This document shows positions 1-6,578 of a stretch of DNA of 39,020 nt, in pieces. The position numbers and the translations under genes were made by a program. The DNA comes from Candidatus Pseudogracilibacillus intestinigallinarum (GTDB taxonomy: Bacteria; Bacillota; Bacilli; Bacillales; Amphibacillaceae), in the NCBI GenBank assembly GCA_019113205.1, contig DXHX01000085.1, positions 1-39,020 of the forward strand, read 5' to 3'. Position 1 is the stretch's first letter. Each line of letters begins with the position of its first letter. The notes below the pieces were generated by a model. That model made no database searches and was not told where the DNA came from. It was given only the letters and a program-made list of their open reading frames with translations.

Positions 1-1107
1 CGTTCCAATTAAAGTAAAATGGCCCCCACCAGCATTTAAATAACTTAATAATTCTCTTACGGTCGGATCTTTATCACGAATAATTTCTAAAATAGTTTTA
101 TAACGTCCTACCGGTCCAGAAAATTCCTCAACAGGTGGAAGGACTGGCACCTTTTTATCTACATCCCACTTAGAACAATCCTGCCCGACAAAAATGCTTA
201 ATTGATTTAAAATAGTGTCTGTATCCAACAACTTATCTAATTTTGCTTTTTTCTTAAGTGCTTCATCTCGAGTTTTACCAACATACGTTACTAACCCTGG
301 AAAAATTTTAATATATCTATTTCTCTCACCACGTTCCAAAACAGCTTGATCCATCTTTTCTCTAAACTCCCTTGCTTGTCTCCGGTTCCATGAAACAGAA
401 TAAACCGCATCAGCATATTCGGCTGCTAATGTAATTCCCGGATTCGATGCACCTGCTTGCATCAGTACCGGACGACCTTGTGGACTTTTTGGAGTCGTTA
501 GCGGCCCACGCACTTGAAAGTATTTTCCAATATGCTTTATTGGGTTTATTTTATTTGGACGCATTAATTGTTTCGTTTTTCTATCATGAATAAAATCTGC
601 TTCTTCCCATGAATCGAACAATTTTGTAACAACATCTGCAAATTCTGCCGCTTTTTCATAACGTTTCGCATGAATTGGCAGTTTTTCCATACTATGATTT
701 TGTGCCTCTAAATCTGTCATCGATGTAACGAGGTTCCAACCAACACGCCCGCCAGACACATGATCCAAACTTAAAATTTGCCTCGCAGCTGTAAATGGAT
801 TGGAAAATGTACTCGAAATAGTAGATACTAAACCAACATAGTTCGTTACTTGCGATATAGCAGTTAAATTCACAATGGGGTCAAACCAAAAAGCCGGCAT
901 AACATTCGCACTAATACCTTGAAACGATTGATTATCTGCGAAAAACACAGCATCAAACAATCCCTTTTCTGCAATTTGAGCTAATTCTTGATAATATGCA
1001 ATATCTCCAACACGTTCAACACTTGAATCCGAACTTAACCATGCAGCCTGATGGTGGCCACAACCTATCACTAATACTCCAATATGCATCTGTTTATGAT
1101 TCTTCAT
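1..1107 (-). CDS. LLM-class FMN-dependent monooxygenase, NtaA/SnaA/DszA type (3' end outside window)
   Basis: The open frame runs from an ATG at 1107, with an AGGAGAGGG ribosome binding site just upstream, to the left edge without a stop, so 369 codons are visible and the C-terminus is missing. The translation shows marks of the nitrilotriacetate/pristinamycin/dibenzothiophene-sulfone monooxygenase group of bacterial luciferase-like proteins: an N-terminal barrel strand (HIGVLVIG), FADNQ, GGRVGWNLVTS, and FQVRGPLTTPKSPQGRPVLMQAG written here in part as VRGPLTTPKSPQGRP. Family members are soluble and use FMNH2 supplied by a separate reductase to oxidise C-S, C-N or similar bonds; the substrate here is unknown. 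A TPP riboswitch with a terminator stands directly upstream, so expression should fall when thiamine pyrophosphate is plentiful. I infer a role in thiamine-precursor or sulfur/nitrogen-compound salvage. Family assignment is firm, role is not. Confidence 0.9.
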   Translation of the reverse strand, partial: MKNHKQMHIGVLVIGCGHHQAAWLSSDSSVERVGDIAYYQELAQIAEKGLFDAVFFADNQSFQGISANVMPAFWFDPIVNLTAISQVTNYVGLVSTISSTFSNPFTAARQILSLDHVSGGRVGWNLVTSMTDLEAQNHSMEKLPIHAKRYEKAAEFADVVTKLFDSWEEADFIHDRKTKQLMRPNKINPIKHIGKYFQVRGPLTTPKSPQGRPVLMQAGASNPGITLAAEYADAVYSVSWNRRQAREFREKMDQAVLERGERNRYIKIFPGLVTYVGKTRDEALKKKAKLDKLLDTDTILNQLSIFVGQDCSKWDVDKKVPVLPPVEEFSGPVGRYKTILEIIRDKDPTVRELLSYLNAGGGHFTLIGT

Positions 1108-1131
1108 TTTTCCCTCTCCTTTTTAAACATT

Positions 1132-1170
1132 AAAAAACGCAATTCCCCTAATATTCATAGGAAAATTGCG
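1132..1170 (-). terminator. Rho-independent terminator of the TPP riboswitch
   Basis: On the minus strand, ACGCAATTTTCC pairs with GGGGAATTGCGT around a short AT loop and is followed by a run of six T. It lies between the TPP aptamer and the start of the monooxygenase gene, the usual place for a riboswitch expression platform that stops transcription when ligand is bound. Confidence 0.8.
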
Positions 1171-1227
1171 TATTTATAGCAAAATAGTATGTAAAAAAAA
1201 CAGAATTCGTTCCAAATACATACAATC

Positions 1228-1316
1228 ATACACTTTCCTACGCTAGTATGAACTAGTTCAGGTTCAAAGGGTTTGAGGATAACCTCATCTCAGTTTTTAA
1301 AAACACCCCTAGTGAT
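1228..1316 (-). promoter_or_regulatory. TPP riboswitch (THI element)
   Basis: Read on the minus strand, the element starts with ACTAGGGGTG, continues with the conserved CTGAGATGAGG and ACCCTTTGAACCTGA blocks, and ends with CTAGCGTAGGAAAGTG. These are the sequence hallmarks of the thiamine pyrophosphate aptamer, including the CTGAGA pyrimidine-sensor loop and the GCGTAGG block. The closing helix pairs CACT with AGTG. About 60 bases downstream is a terminator hairpin, so control is probably by premature termination. The riboswitch begins only a few bases after the stop of the preceding gene and serves the monooxygenase to its left. Confidence 0.93.
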
Positions 1317-1337
1317 TCTATTCAATTAATAAATGCT

Positions 1338-1742
1338 TCATTTCGTTTTTACAGTAATTCCTTGTTCACTGAAGACTTTTTGTACTGCTTTTAATCCATT
1401 TAATACTTTTGGAAATCCAGCATATGGTAATATATGAATAATTGCACCAACAATTTCTTCTGGAGTTAATCCAACTTTAATTCCTGTTTTTACATGCATT
1501 TCAATTTGTGGGATACCTTGGGCAACCAATGATGCCATTGTTACTAATACTTTTTGTTTTGGGTCAATGCCTTCTCTACCATAAATATCTCCAAAGGCAA
1601 ACTCCACTACAAAATCTTCTAAATCTGGTGCCAAATCTTTAAAACCTGCTCCAATATCCATATGTCCTTCCGGATGATGCTGATCTACTAAATTAAAATC
1701 CTTTAATACGTCCATTCCTTTTTCATAACGTTCGCTTGCCAT
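1338..1742 (-). CDS. Carboxymuconolactone decarboxylase-like (AhpD/CMD fold) protein
   Basis: This 134-residue protein fits the single-domain CMD family in length and in its central and C-terminal helices (DPKQKVLVTMASLVAQG, then MHVKTGIKVGLTPEEI, then a helix ending in YAGFPKVLNGL). It has no cysteine at all, so it lacks the CxxC peroxidase centre of AhpD and is closer to the PcaC-like, non-peroxidase branch. It keeps the His that follows the missing cysteine pair. The start is ATG with GGAGG six to eight bases upstream. It is followed directly by the TPP riboswitch on the same strand and preceded by an SprT-like gene. Its substrate is unknown. A small-molecule decarboxylase or isomerase role is an inference from the family only. 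Confidence 0.85.
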   Translation of the reverse strand: MASERYEKGMDVLKDFNLVDQHHPEGHMDIGAGFKDLAPDLEDFVVEFAFGDIYGREGIDPKQKVLVTMASLVAQGIPQIEMHVKTGIKVGLTPEEIVGAIIHILPYAGFPKVLNGLKAVQKVFSEQGITVKTK

Positions 1743-1811
1743 GTATATGCCTCCATTAATGTTGAAATTTTCAAAATACTCCCATATCCATGCTAATACA
1801 TTTCTAACGTT

Positions 1812-2321
1812 TCAACAAGTAAATGAATGTGATACTTTTGAAAAATGTTTTCCATCATATTTCCTAGTTTCCATGATGGTAATTTTTCCATTACAACATT
1901 TTGTACGATACTTTTTTGGCGTTTTACTTATTTGTTTACGATTTGTTTCATAAGTACGTGCACATGTTTCACAACGAAAAAGATAAAATAAACCAATTTT
2001 CATCGTATTTGTACTAGGAGCATTATGTTTTCGTAATGTTTTTTCAAATACAGGATGGCCATCACGCATCGATTGACCTTGCATATGTAATGCATAATGA
2101 ATGCATTCATGTTTGATAATGCCTTTTATTGCCTCTTCCGTACCGTAATCTAATGTTTTCCCTGCAACTTCGATACGAACTGGATGTTGTTTATTCGTCA
2201 TGACATATCTACCATATGAAGAACGAAGACGATTATTCCGAACGATTGGAATGGTTAAGTCGATATGAAAATTGGTACGTAAAAATTGGGTAGCAAATTG
2301 GGTTAATTCTTCCTCTTTCAC
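1812..2321 (-). CDS. SprT-like zinc metalloprotease-family protein
   Basis: The protein has 169 residues from a GTG at 2321, chosen because GAGG stands eight bases upstream; an in-frame ATG at 2369 would lack a site and overlap the preceding terminator. The HExxH zinc motif is HECIHYALH (His71, Glu72, His75), in the SprT-like fold. A C-terminal zinc ribbon follows, with CETC and a later CC pair. Bacillus YdcK is the nearest family type I can name. Eukaryotic SprT relatives (Spartan) cut DNA-protein crosslinks, but the function of the short bacterial forms is not settled. It lies between the thioesterase terminator and the CMD-like gene and probably has its own promoter. Confidence 0.85.
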   Translation of the reverse strand: MKEEELTQFATQFLRTNFHIDLTIPIVRNNRLRSSYGRYVMTNKQHPVRIEVAGKTLDYGTEEAIKGIIKHECIHYALHMQGQSMRDGHPVFEKTLRKHNAPSTNTMKIGLFYLFRCETCARTYETNRKQISKTPKKYRTKCCNGKITIMETRKYDGKHFSKVSHSFTC

Positions 2322-2354
2322 TGTATACACCTCAATAAATATCATACCATATAA

Positions 2355-2383
2355 CAAAAAAACTGACATATATCGTCAGTTTT
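2355..2383 (-). terminator. Rho-independent terminator after the thioesterase gene
   Basis: On the minus strand AAAACTGAC pairs with GTCAGTTTT around a seven-base loop, followed by a T run. The 5' arm overlaps the end of the thioesterase gene, whose TGA stop lies inside the stem. This separates the SCP2-thioesterase unit from the SprT-like gene. Confidence 0.75.
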
Positions 2384-2825
2384 GTAGCGTTAAAATTTTA
2401 TCTCTATTTTCGTCACTAATTGCGACTGGTTTTCCAGTATGCTTATTAATATTTACGATGGAACCACGACCTGTTAAACAAACATCTCCATTTTCTTGCA
2501 CACCCATATAGTGAATATCTAATGAACTACTCCCAATTCGATTCGCTTTCACGTATAATTGAATAGTTTCTCCAAAAAATACTTGTTTTAAATAATCACA
2601 TTGTAAATCTGCTACGACAGGAACATCTTCCACTTTATCAAAATCTTGAAACAAGCCAACCGCTTTAAAATATTCAATACGCGCTTCTTCAAAATATATA
2701 AACGGAGATACATTATTCATATGACCAAACATATCTGTTTCAGAAAATCGAATTTTTATAGGTACGTGATATTTAAATTCTTCTTTCCAACGATTAAAAT
2801 TTTTAATATACGGTGCTTTTGTCAT
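2376..2825 (-). CDS. Acyl-CoA thioesterase, 4HBT/hotdog family
   Basis: This 149-residue hotdog-fold protein has the 4-hydroxybenzoyl-CoA thioesterase signature near residues 26-38 (RFSETDMFGHMNN, with the active-site Asp31 and the HMNN turn), followed by the long helix YFEEARIEYF and the strands of a single hotdog domain. Such enzymes hydrolyse acyl-CoA to free acid and CoA in the cytoplasm, usually as tetramers; chain-length preference cannot be read from sequence. The start is ATG with GGAGGG upstream. It follows the SCP2 gene by 12 bases and should be co-transcribed with it from a promoter bearing a FadR-like operator, which points to long- or medium-chain acyl-CoA turnover. Confidence 0.88.
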   Translation of the reverse strand: MTKAPYIKNFNRWKEEFKYHVPIKIRFSETDMFGHMNNVSPFIYFEEARIEYFKAVGLFQDFDKVEDVPVVADLQCDYLKQVFFGETIQLYVKANRIGSSSLDIHYMGVQENGDVCLTGRGSIVNINKHTGKPVAISDENRDKILTLQN

Positions 2826-2837
2826 ATAAATCCCTCC

Positions 2838-3185
2838 TTAAAAAGATAGCTTCTTCAACATATTTTCTAACTTTAATGCGAGTCCAATATCCCCTTTTAC
2901 TTTTAATCTTCCCGTCATAAATGCAGCAGTCGCATTTAAATCACCTTGTAGTAATTTTTTAAAATTCTTTTCATTCATCGCAAGTGTACATTGGGCATCA
3001 TTTAATTTCCCTTCTGTAATAGTTGCAATCCCCTCTGTCAATTCTAGGCTATACACTACTTCCTCCCCTGCTTTAATTTCGAACACAAAACTTCCATTCA
3101 CTGTTTCTATGATCGATTTATTCTCTTTAGCAACACGATCAATTTCTCCCCATACTTCTTGAACTGTTAAATTGTCTAAACTCAT
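2838..3185 (-). CDS. SCP2 sterol-binding domain protein
   Basis: The protein has 115 residues from the ATG at 3185, which has AGGAG eight bases upstream. The longer in-frame ATG at 3224 lies on the -10 box and FadR-like operator, so it is not the start. The sequence matches a stand-alone SCP2 domain: NGSFVFEIKAGEEVVYSLEL, then CTLAMNEKNFKKLLQGDLNATAAFMTG in part, then LKVKGDIGLALKLENML near the C-terminus. SCP2 domains bind fatty acyl-CoA or other lipids in a hydrophobic tunnel. In Bacillaceae, stand-alone forms often accompany fatty-acid metabolism genes. It is first in a two-gene unit with the thioesterase, so it may carry or buffer the acyl-CoA that the thioesterase acts on; that pairing is an inference. 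Confidence 0.88.
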   Translation of the reverse strand: MSLDNLTVQEVWGEIDRVAKENKSIIETVNGSFVFEIKAGEEVVYSLELTEGIATITEGKLNDAQCTLAMNEKNFKKLLQGDLNATAAFMTGRLKVKGDIGLALKLENMLKKLSF

Positions 3186-3205
3186 ATTTTCACTCCTATT
3201 TATAA

Positions 3206-3223
3206 TGAATGACTGTTCAATCA
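3206..3223. promoter_or_regulatory. Candidate FadR operator of the SCP2-thioesterase unit
   Basis: TGAATGACTGTTCAATCA is an imperfect 18-base palindrome resembling the Bacillus FadR operator (TGAATGA-N4-TCATTCA). It directly abuts a minus-strand -10 box (TATAAT, 3223-3228; -35 TTTCAT at about 3246-3251, 17-base spacer), so a bound repressor would block initiation. The same arrangement is seen in front of fadR in this window. Binding is inferred. Confidence 0.65.
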
Positions 3224-3245
3224 TTATAATACATTTTCAAAAATA

Positions 3246-3261
3246 ATGAAAGCGTTGTCTT
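3246..3261. promoter_or_regulatory. Weak cre-like (CcpA) site upstream of the SCP2 gene
   Basis: ATGAAAGCGTTGTCTT matches the consensus WTGNAARCGNWWWCAW at 14 of 16 positions, one of the mismatches falling in the conserved CA. It overlaps the likely -35 region of the SCP2 promoter, so catabolite repression in addition to FadR control is possible. Confidence 0.35.
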
Positions 3262-3289
3262 ATTCATTGATCAAATATATTAAATAAGA

Positions 3290-3470
3290 CTCTACAATAT
3301 ATCGTGCCAGTGAATTTCCCTTTAGAATTAAAGTCGACCAAAACCAAATCCAGGCGGGAAATCACTTGTCTTATTCTAGAAATATAAAATTACTGCTTGA
3401 TATACAAGATAAGAACATCGAAGTCGAAGAAAATGCTGTAGAATTAAAGCATATCGAGGAAGAATAACTA
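3290..3470 (+). pseudogene. Remnant of an ISL3-family transposase N-terminus
   Basis: A plus-strand stretch at about 3391-3468 reads KLLLDIQDKNIEVEENAVEL and a few more residues before a TAA. This resembles the start of ISL3-family transposases, in which an LLxIQDxNI...VEENxVE stretch precedes a zinc-finger region. No start codon in phase and no remainder of the transposase are present. The bases before it may be the leader of the element, but I cannot find a clean left terminal repeat. Confidence 0.5.
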
Positions 3471-3482
3471 AATTCATCACAG

Positions 3483-3548
3483 CTAAATTGACGTATACAT
3501 CAGCGTATTAATTTCAATCACTATATTAATATCAATTTGCATATGCAT
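3483..3548 (-). CDS. Possible 21-residue ORF inside a hairpin
   Basis: A minus-strand ATG at 3548 follows GAGGTG at a suitable distance and opens 21 codons ending in TAG. The start codon and its binding site lie in a 29-base inverted repeat (GCATAATATT ... AATATTATGC, 3545-3573), which would hide them in an RNA stem. No family is recognised. It sits in decayed DNA and may be the start of a lost gene. Confidence 0.2.
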   Translation of the reverse strand: MHMQIDINIVIEINTLMYTSI

Positions 3549-3716
3549 AATATTCACCTCGGAAATATTATGCAATACCAATCATATTTTGTCCGCATGC
3601 CCTTCTTATCCAATCGTTTTTGTACATTGTTAGAGTATCATTTATAATATCGAAACTTTCATAATTTCAAAAAGAGAATCATGTTACACTTTAAATGGAG
3701 ATTAATCATACAAAGT

Positions 3717-3760
3717 AAAAAATCCTCCTCCCTTGAAGTTTAAGCTACAAAGGAAGAGGA
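3717..3760 (-). terminator. Strong terminator-like hairpin in the decayed region
   Basis: On the minus strand a 13-base-pair stem (TCCTCTTCCTTTG with CAAGGGAGGAGGA, two wobble pairs) is followed by six T. No gene ends directly in front of it; the nearest is sdhB, which already has its own terminator. It may be a backup stop for the sdh operon or the relic of a lost gene. Confidence 0.6.
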
Positions 3761-3791
3761 AACTAGCATATAAACAGCCAGATGAAACGTA

Positions 3792-3887
3792 GGAAATGTA
3801 CGTAGATTCCTGCGTGAGAAAAGGCCTAGATAAGGCAAAGCCTGAGCTTGGCATAGCAGCCGCACGCGGAAAGCGGAGTACATTTCC
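3792..3887. repeat. Long hairpin repeat, Bacillaceae dispersed type (copy 1)
   Basis: Outer arms GGAAATGTAC and GTACATTTCC enclose inner arms TGCGTG and CACGCG, with the phrases ATTCCTGCG and GCGGAAAGCGGAG. The layout and the fixed unpaired phrases (TCCTGCG near the 5' inner arm, CGCGGAAAGCG near the 3' inner arm) are those of a dispersed repeat I know from many Bacillaceae genomes. The copy at 33389-33518 has the same plan but different arm sequences. It lies inside the ISL3 remnant region. Confidence 0.6.
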
Positions 3888-3924
3888 GAAGTGACATATT
3901 CACGCTATTCTTATTGGCTCCACA

Positions 3925-3981
3925 CAATTACATATTAGATGACTTTAAGAGGGTCACCAACACCATTTGACAAAGAGCCAA
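3925..3981. mobile_element. Right end of an ISL3-like element
   Basis: The plus strand reads GATGACTTTAAGAGGGTCACC and then ACACCATTTGACAAAGAGCC. Read inwards, the end is GGCTCTTTGTCAAATGG, which agrees with the terminal repeats of ISL3-family elements (GGCTCTTT...). Orientation matches the transposase remnant at 3391-3468. Most of the element between them is gone or replaced by the hairpin repeat. Confidence 0.5.
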
Positions 3982-3984
3982 TAA

Positions 3985-4020
3985 AATAAGACTAGAATCC
4001 GAATGAATTCTAGTCTTATT
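3985..4020 (-). terminator. Terminator of the sdhCAB operon
   Basis: AATAAGACTAGAAT pairs with ATTCTAGTCTTATT around an eight-base loop, a few bases after the sdhB stop. On the minus strand it is followed by TTATT. The stem is perfect over 14 pairs. Confidence 0.8.
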
Positions 4021-4025
4021 AATTA

Positions 4026-4790
4026 TTAATATGCGTTGTCGCTTCCGAAGAAGTTTTTAAATGATTGTACTACTGTCGCACGGTTCATCGCTGCAATAGA
4101 AGTTGTTAAAGGAATTCCTTTTGGACAAACTTCCACACAGTTTTGTGCGTTACCACAGCCAACTAATCCACCTGGTTCCATTAAACCAGCTAAACGATCA
4201 CTCTTATTCATATCACCTGTTGGGTGAGAGTTGAATAAACGAGCTTGAGAAATAGCTGCTGGACCGATAAAGTCGTTTTTATCATTTACGTTTGGACACG
4301 CTTCTAAACATACACCACAAGTCATACATTTAGATAATTCATATGCCCATTGACGTTTCTTCTCAGGCATACGTGGTCCTGGTCCTAAATCGTGTGTACC
4401 ATCGATAGGAATCCAAGCTTTTACTTGTTTTAACGCATCAAACATACGGTTACGATCGATTACTAAGTCACGAATAACCGGGAATGTGCTCATAGGTGCT
4501 AAACGAATTGGTTGTTCTAATTTATCAACTAAAGCAGCACATGATTGTCTTGCTTTTCCGTTAATAACCATAGAACAAGCACCACAAACTTCTTCTAGAC
4601 AGTTCATTTCCCATTGAACTGGAGAAGTTTTTTCTCCATTAGCATTCACTGGGTTTTTTTGAATTTCCATTAGTCCTGAAATTACGTTCATATTCTTACG
4701 GTAAGGAACATGGAACGTTTCTTCATATGGAGCCGAATCAGGGCCGTTTTGTCGCGTTATAATAAACGTTACTGTTTTTTGTTCAGCCAT
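4026..4790 (-). CDS. sdhB: Succinate dehydrogenase iron-sulfur subunit
   Basis: The 254-residue product is the iron-sulfur protein of complex II, passing electrons from the FAD of SdhA through three clusters to the membrane anchor. The N-terminal ferredoxin domain has the [2Fe-2S] cysteines in CLEEVCGACSMVINGKARQSC, given here by its key residues C-x4-C-x2-C-x11-C. The C-terminal domain has CMTCGVCLEACP and CGNAQNCVEVCPKG for the [4Fe-4S] and [3Fe-4S] clusters. Its ATG overlaps the sdhA stop by one base (TAATG), so translation is probably coupled. It is the last gene of sdhCAB and is followed by a strong terminator. Length and motifs match Bacillus SdhB. Confidence 0.97.
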   Translation of the reverse strand: MAEQKTVTFIITRQNGPDSAPYEETFHVPYRKNMNVISGLMEIQKNPVNANGEKTSPVQWEMNCLEEVCGACSMVINGKARQSCAALVDKLEQPIRLAPMSTFPVIRDLVIDRNRMFDALKQVKAWIPIDGTHDLGPGPRMPEKKRQWAYELSKCMTCGVCLEACPNVNDKNDFIGPAAISQARLFNSHPTGDMNKSDRLAGLMEPGGLVGCGNAQNCVEVCPKGIPLTTSIAAMNRATVVQSFKNFFGSDNAY

Positions 4791-6556
4791 TATTTCTTGC
4801 TCCCTTCACTTGATTTTGTATAGTCACGTTTACGTGGTGGAATTAAAGAAACATCCACATCTTCGTATGAAATAACTGGTGATTGAGCTTTCGCATCAAA
4901 TTCAGCGATAGTAGTTTTTAAGAATTCTTCGTCATTACGATCTGGGAATTCTGGTTTATAGTGTGCACCACGACTCTCATCACGTTGTAGTGCTCCTAAA
5001 GTAATAACACGAGCTAAGTGGATCATATTTTTTAACTGACGTGTAAACATAACCGCTTGGTTACTCCACGTAGATGTATCACCGATGTCAATTTTCTCCC
5101 AACGTTCAAGTAGTTCAACAAGTTTTTCATCTGTTTGCTTTAGACGTTCGTTGTCTCTAACTACAGTTACGTTGTCTGTCATCCATTGACCTAGTTCTTG
5201 GTGTAATTGGTACGCATTCTCTGTACCTTTCATGTTTAACAATGCATCGAATTTCTCTTGTTCTTCTTTTTCATATTTCTCGAATAAAGAAGCAGGTAAA
5301 TCTTCTGCATGTTTATCTAATCCATCGATATATTCAATCGCACTTGGGCCTGCAACCATTCCACCAAAAATAGCAGATAATAATGAGTTAGCACCTAGGC
5401 GGTTTGCACCGTGCTGTGAGTAATCACATTCACCTGCTGCGAAAATACCAGGGATATTTGTCATTTGATCATAGTCGACCCACATTCCACCCATTGAATA
5501 GTGAACTGCTGGGAAGATTTTCATTGGTACTTTACGTGGATCCTCTCCAACGAACTTCTCATAAATTTCGATGATTCCACCTAATTTAATGTCTAGTTCT
5601 TTTGGATCCTTATGAGAAAGGTCAAGATAAACCATGTTCTCACCGTTAATACCTAATTTTTGATTTACACAGACATCAAAGATTTCACGAGTAGCAATGT
5701 CCCTAGGAACTAAGTTTCCGTATGCAGGGTATTTCTCCTCTAAGAAGTACCAAGGCTCTCCATCTTTATATGTCCAAACTCGTCCACCTTCTCCACGAGC
5801 AGATTCACTCATAAGACGTAATTTATCGTCTCCAGGAATTGCTGTTGGGTGAATTTGGATGAACTCACCGTTTGCATATTTTACACCTTGTTGATATAAA
5901 ATACTTGCTGCAGAACCAGTATTAATTACAGAGTTTGTTGATTTACCGAAAATAATACCAGGACCACCAGTTGCCATAATAGTAGCATCTGAACGGAATG
6001 ATTTAATTTCATGTGTTTTAATGTTTTGAGCGACGATTCCACGGCCTATTCCTGATTCATCAATTACAGCGCCTAAGAATTCCCATCCCTCATATTTTGT
6101 CACAAGTCCTTCTACTTCATAGCGACGAACTTGTTCATCTAAAGCATATAATAATTGCTGTCCTGTAGTTGCTCCTGCGAATGCTGTACGGTGGTGTTGT
6201 GTTCCCCCGAAACGACGGAAGTCTAATAATCCTTCCGGTGTACGGTTAAACATAACTCCCATACGGTCTAACATATGAATGATACTTGGAGCAGCATCAC
6301 ACATTGCTTGTACTGGTGGTTGGTTCGCTAAGAAGTCCCCACCATACACTGTATCATCAAAGTGAATTGCTGGTGAGTCCCCCTCACCTTTTGTGTTTAC
6401 CGCACCATTAATCCCACCTTGGGCACATACAGAGTGAGAGCGTTTAACAGGTACAATTGAAAATAAGTCTACTTGAACGCCTGCTTCAGCAGCTTTAATA
6501 GCAGCCATTAGGCCAGCTAATCCGCCACCTACTATTGCGACTTTACGATTACTCAT
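4790..6556 (-). CDS. sdhA: Succinate dehydrogenase flavoprotein subunit
   Basis: The 588-residue product oxidises succinate to fumarate at a covalently bound FAD. The N-terminal Rossmann motif is VAIVGGGLAGLMAA. RSHSVCAQGGINGA holds His41, the expected covalent FAD ligand. Substrate-site sequences follow: GANRLGANSLL near residue 380, HPTAIPGDDKL, and SARGEGG. Length agrees with the Bacillus-type enzyme (about 586 residues), which is fed by the diheme anchor SdhC and reduces menaquinone. It lies 22 bases after sdhC and overlaps sdhB by one base. No missing residues are seen. Confidence 0.98.
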   Translation of the reverse strand: MSNRKVAIVGGGLAGLMAAIKAAEAGVQVDLFSIVPVKRSHSVCAQGGINGAVNTKGEGDSPAIHFDDTVYGGDFLANQPPVQAMCDAAPSIIHMLDRMGVMFNRTPEGLLDFRRFGGTQHHRTAFAGATTGQQLLYALDEQVRRYEVEGLVTKYEGWEFLGAVIDESGIGRGIVAQNIKTHEIKSFRSDATIMATGGPGIIFGKSTNSVINTGSAASILYQQGVKYANGEFIQIHPTAIPGDDKLRLMSESARGEGGRVWTYKDGEPWYFLEEKYPAYGNLVPRDIATREIFDVCVNQKLGINGENMVYLDLSHKDPKELDIKLGGIIEIYEKFVGEDPRKVPMKIFPAVHYSMGGMWVDYDQMTNIPGIFAAGECDYSQHGANRLGANSLLSAIFGGMVAGPSAIEYIDGLDKHAEDLPASLFEKYEKEEQEKFDALLNMKGTENAYQLHQELGQWMTDNVTVVRDNERLKQTDEKLVELLERWEKIDIGDTSTWSNQAVMFTRQLKNMIHLARVITLGALQRDESRGAHYKPEFPDRNDEEFLKTTIAEFDAKAQSPVISYEDVDVSLIPPRKRDYTKSSEGSKK

Positions 6557-6578
6557 TGTTCATACTCCCTCCTCTATC

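Noticed and set aside
1741-1953. A 70-codon plus-strand ORF opposite the SprT-like gene
   Set aside because: It is antisense to a gene with a clear zinc motif; the hydrophobic look comes from the complementary strand of a Lys/Glu-rich gene.
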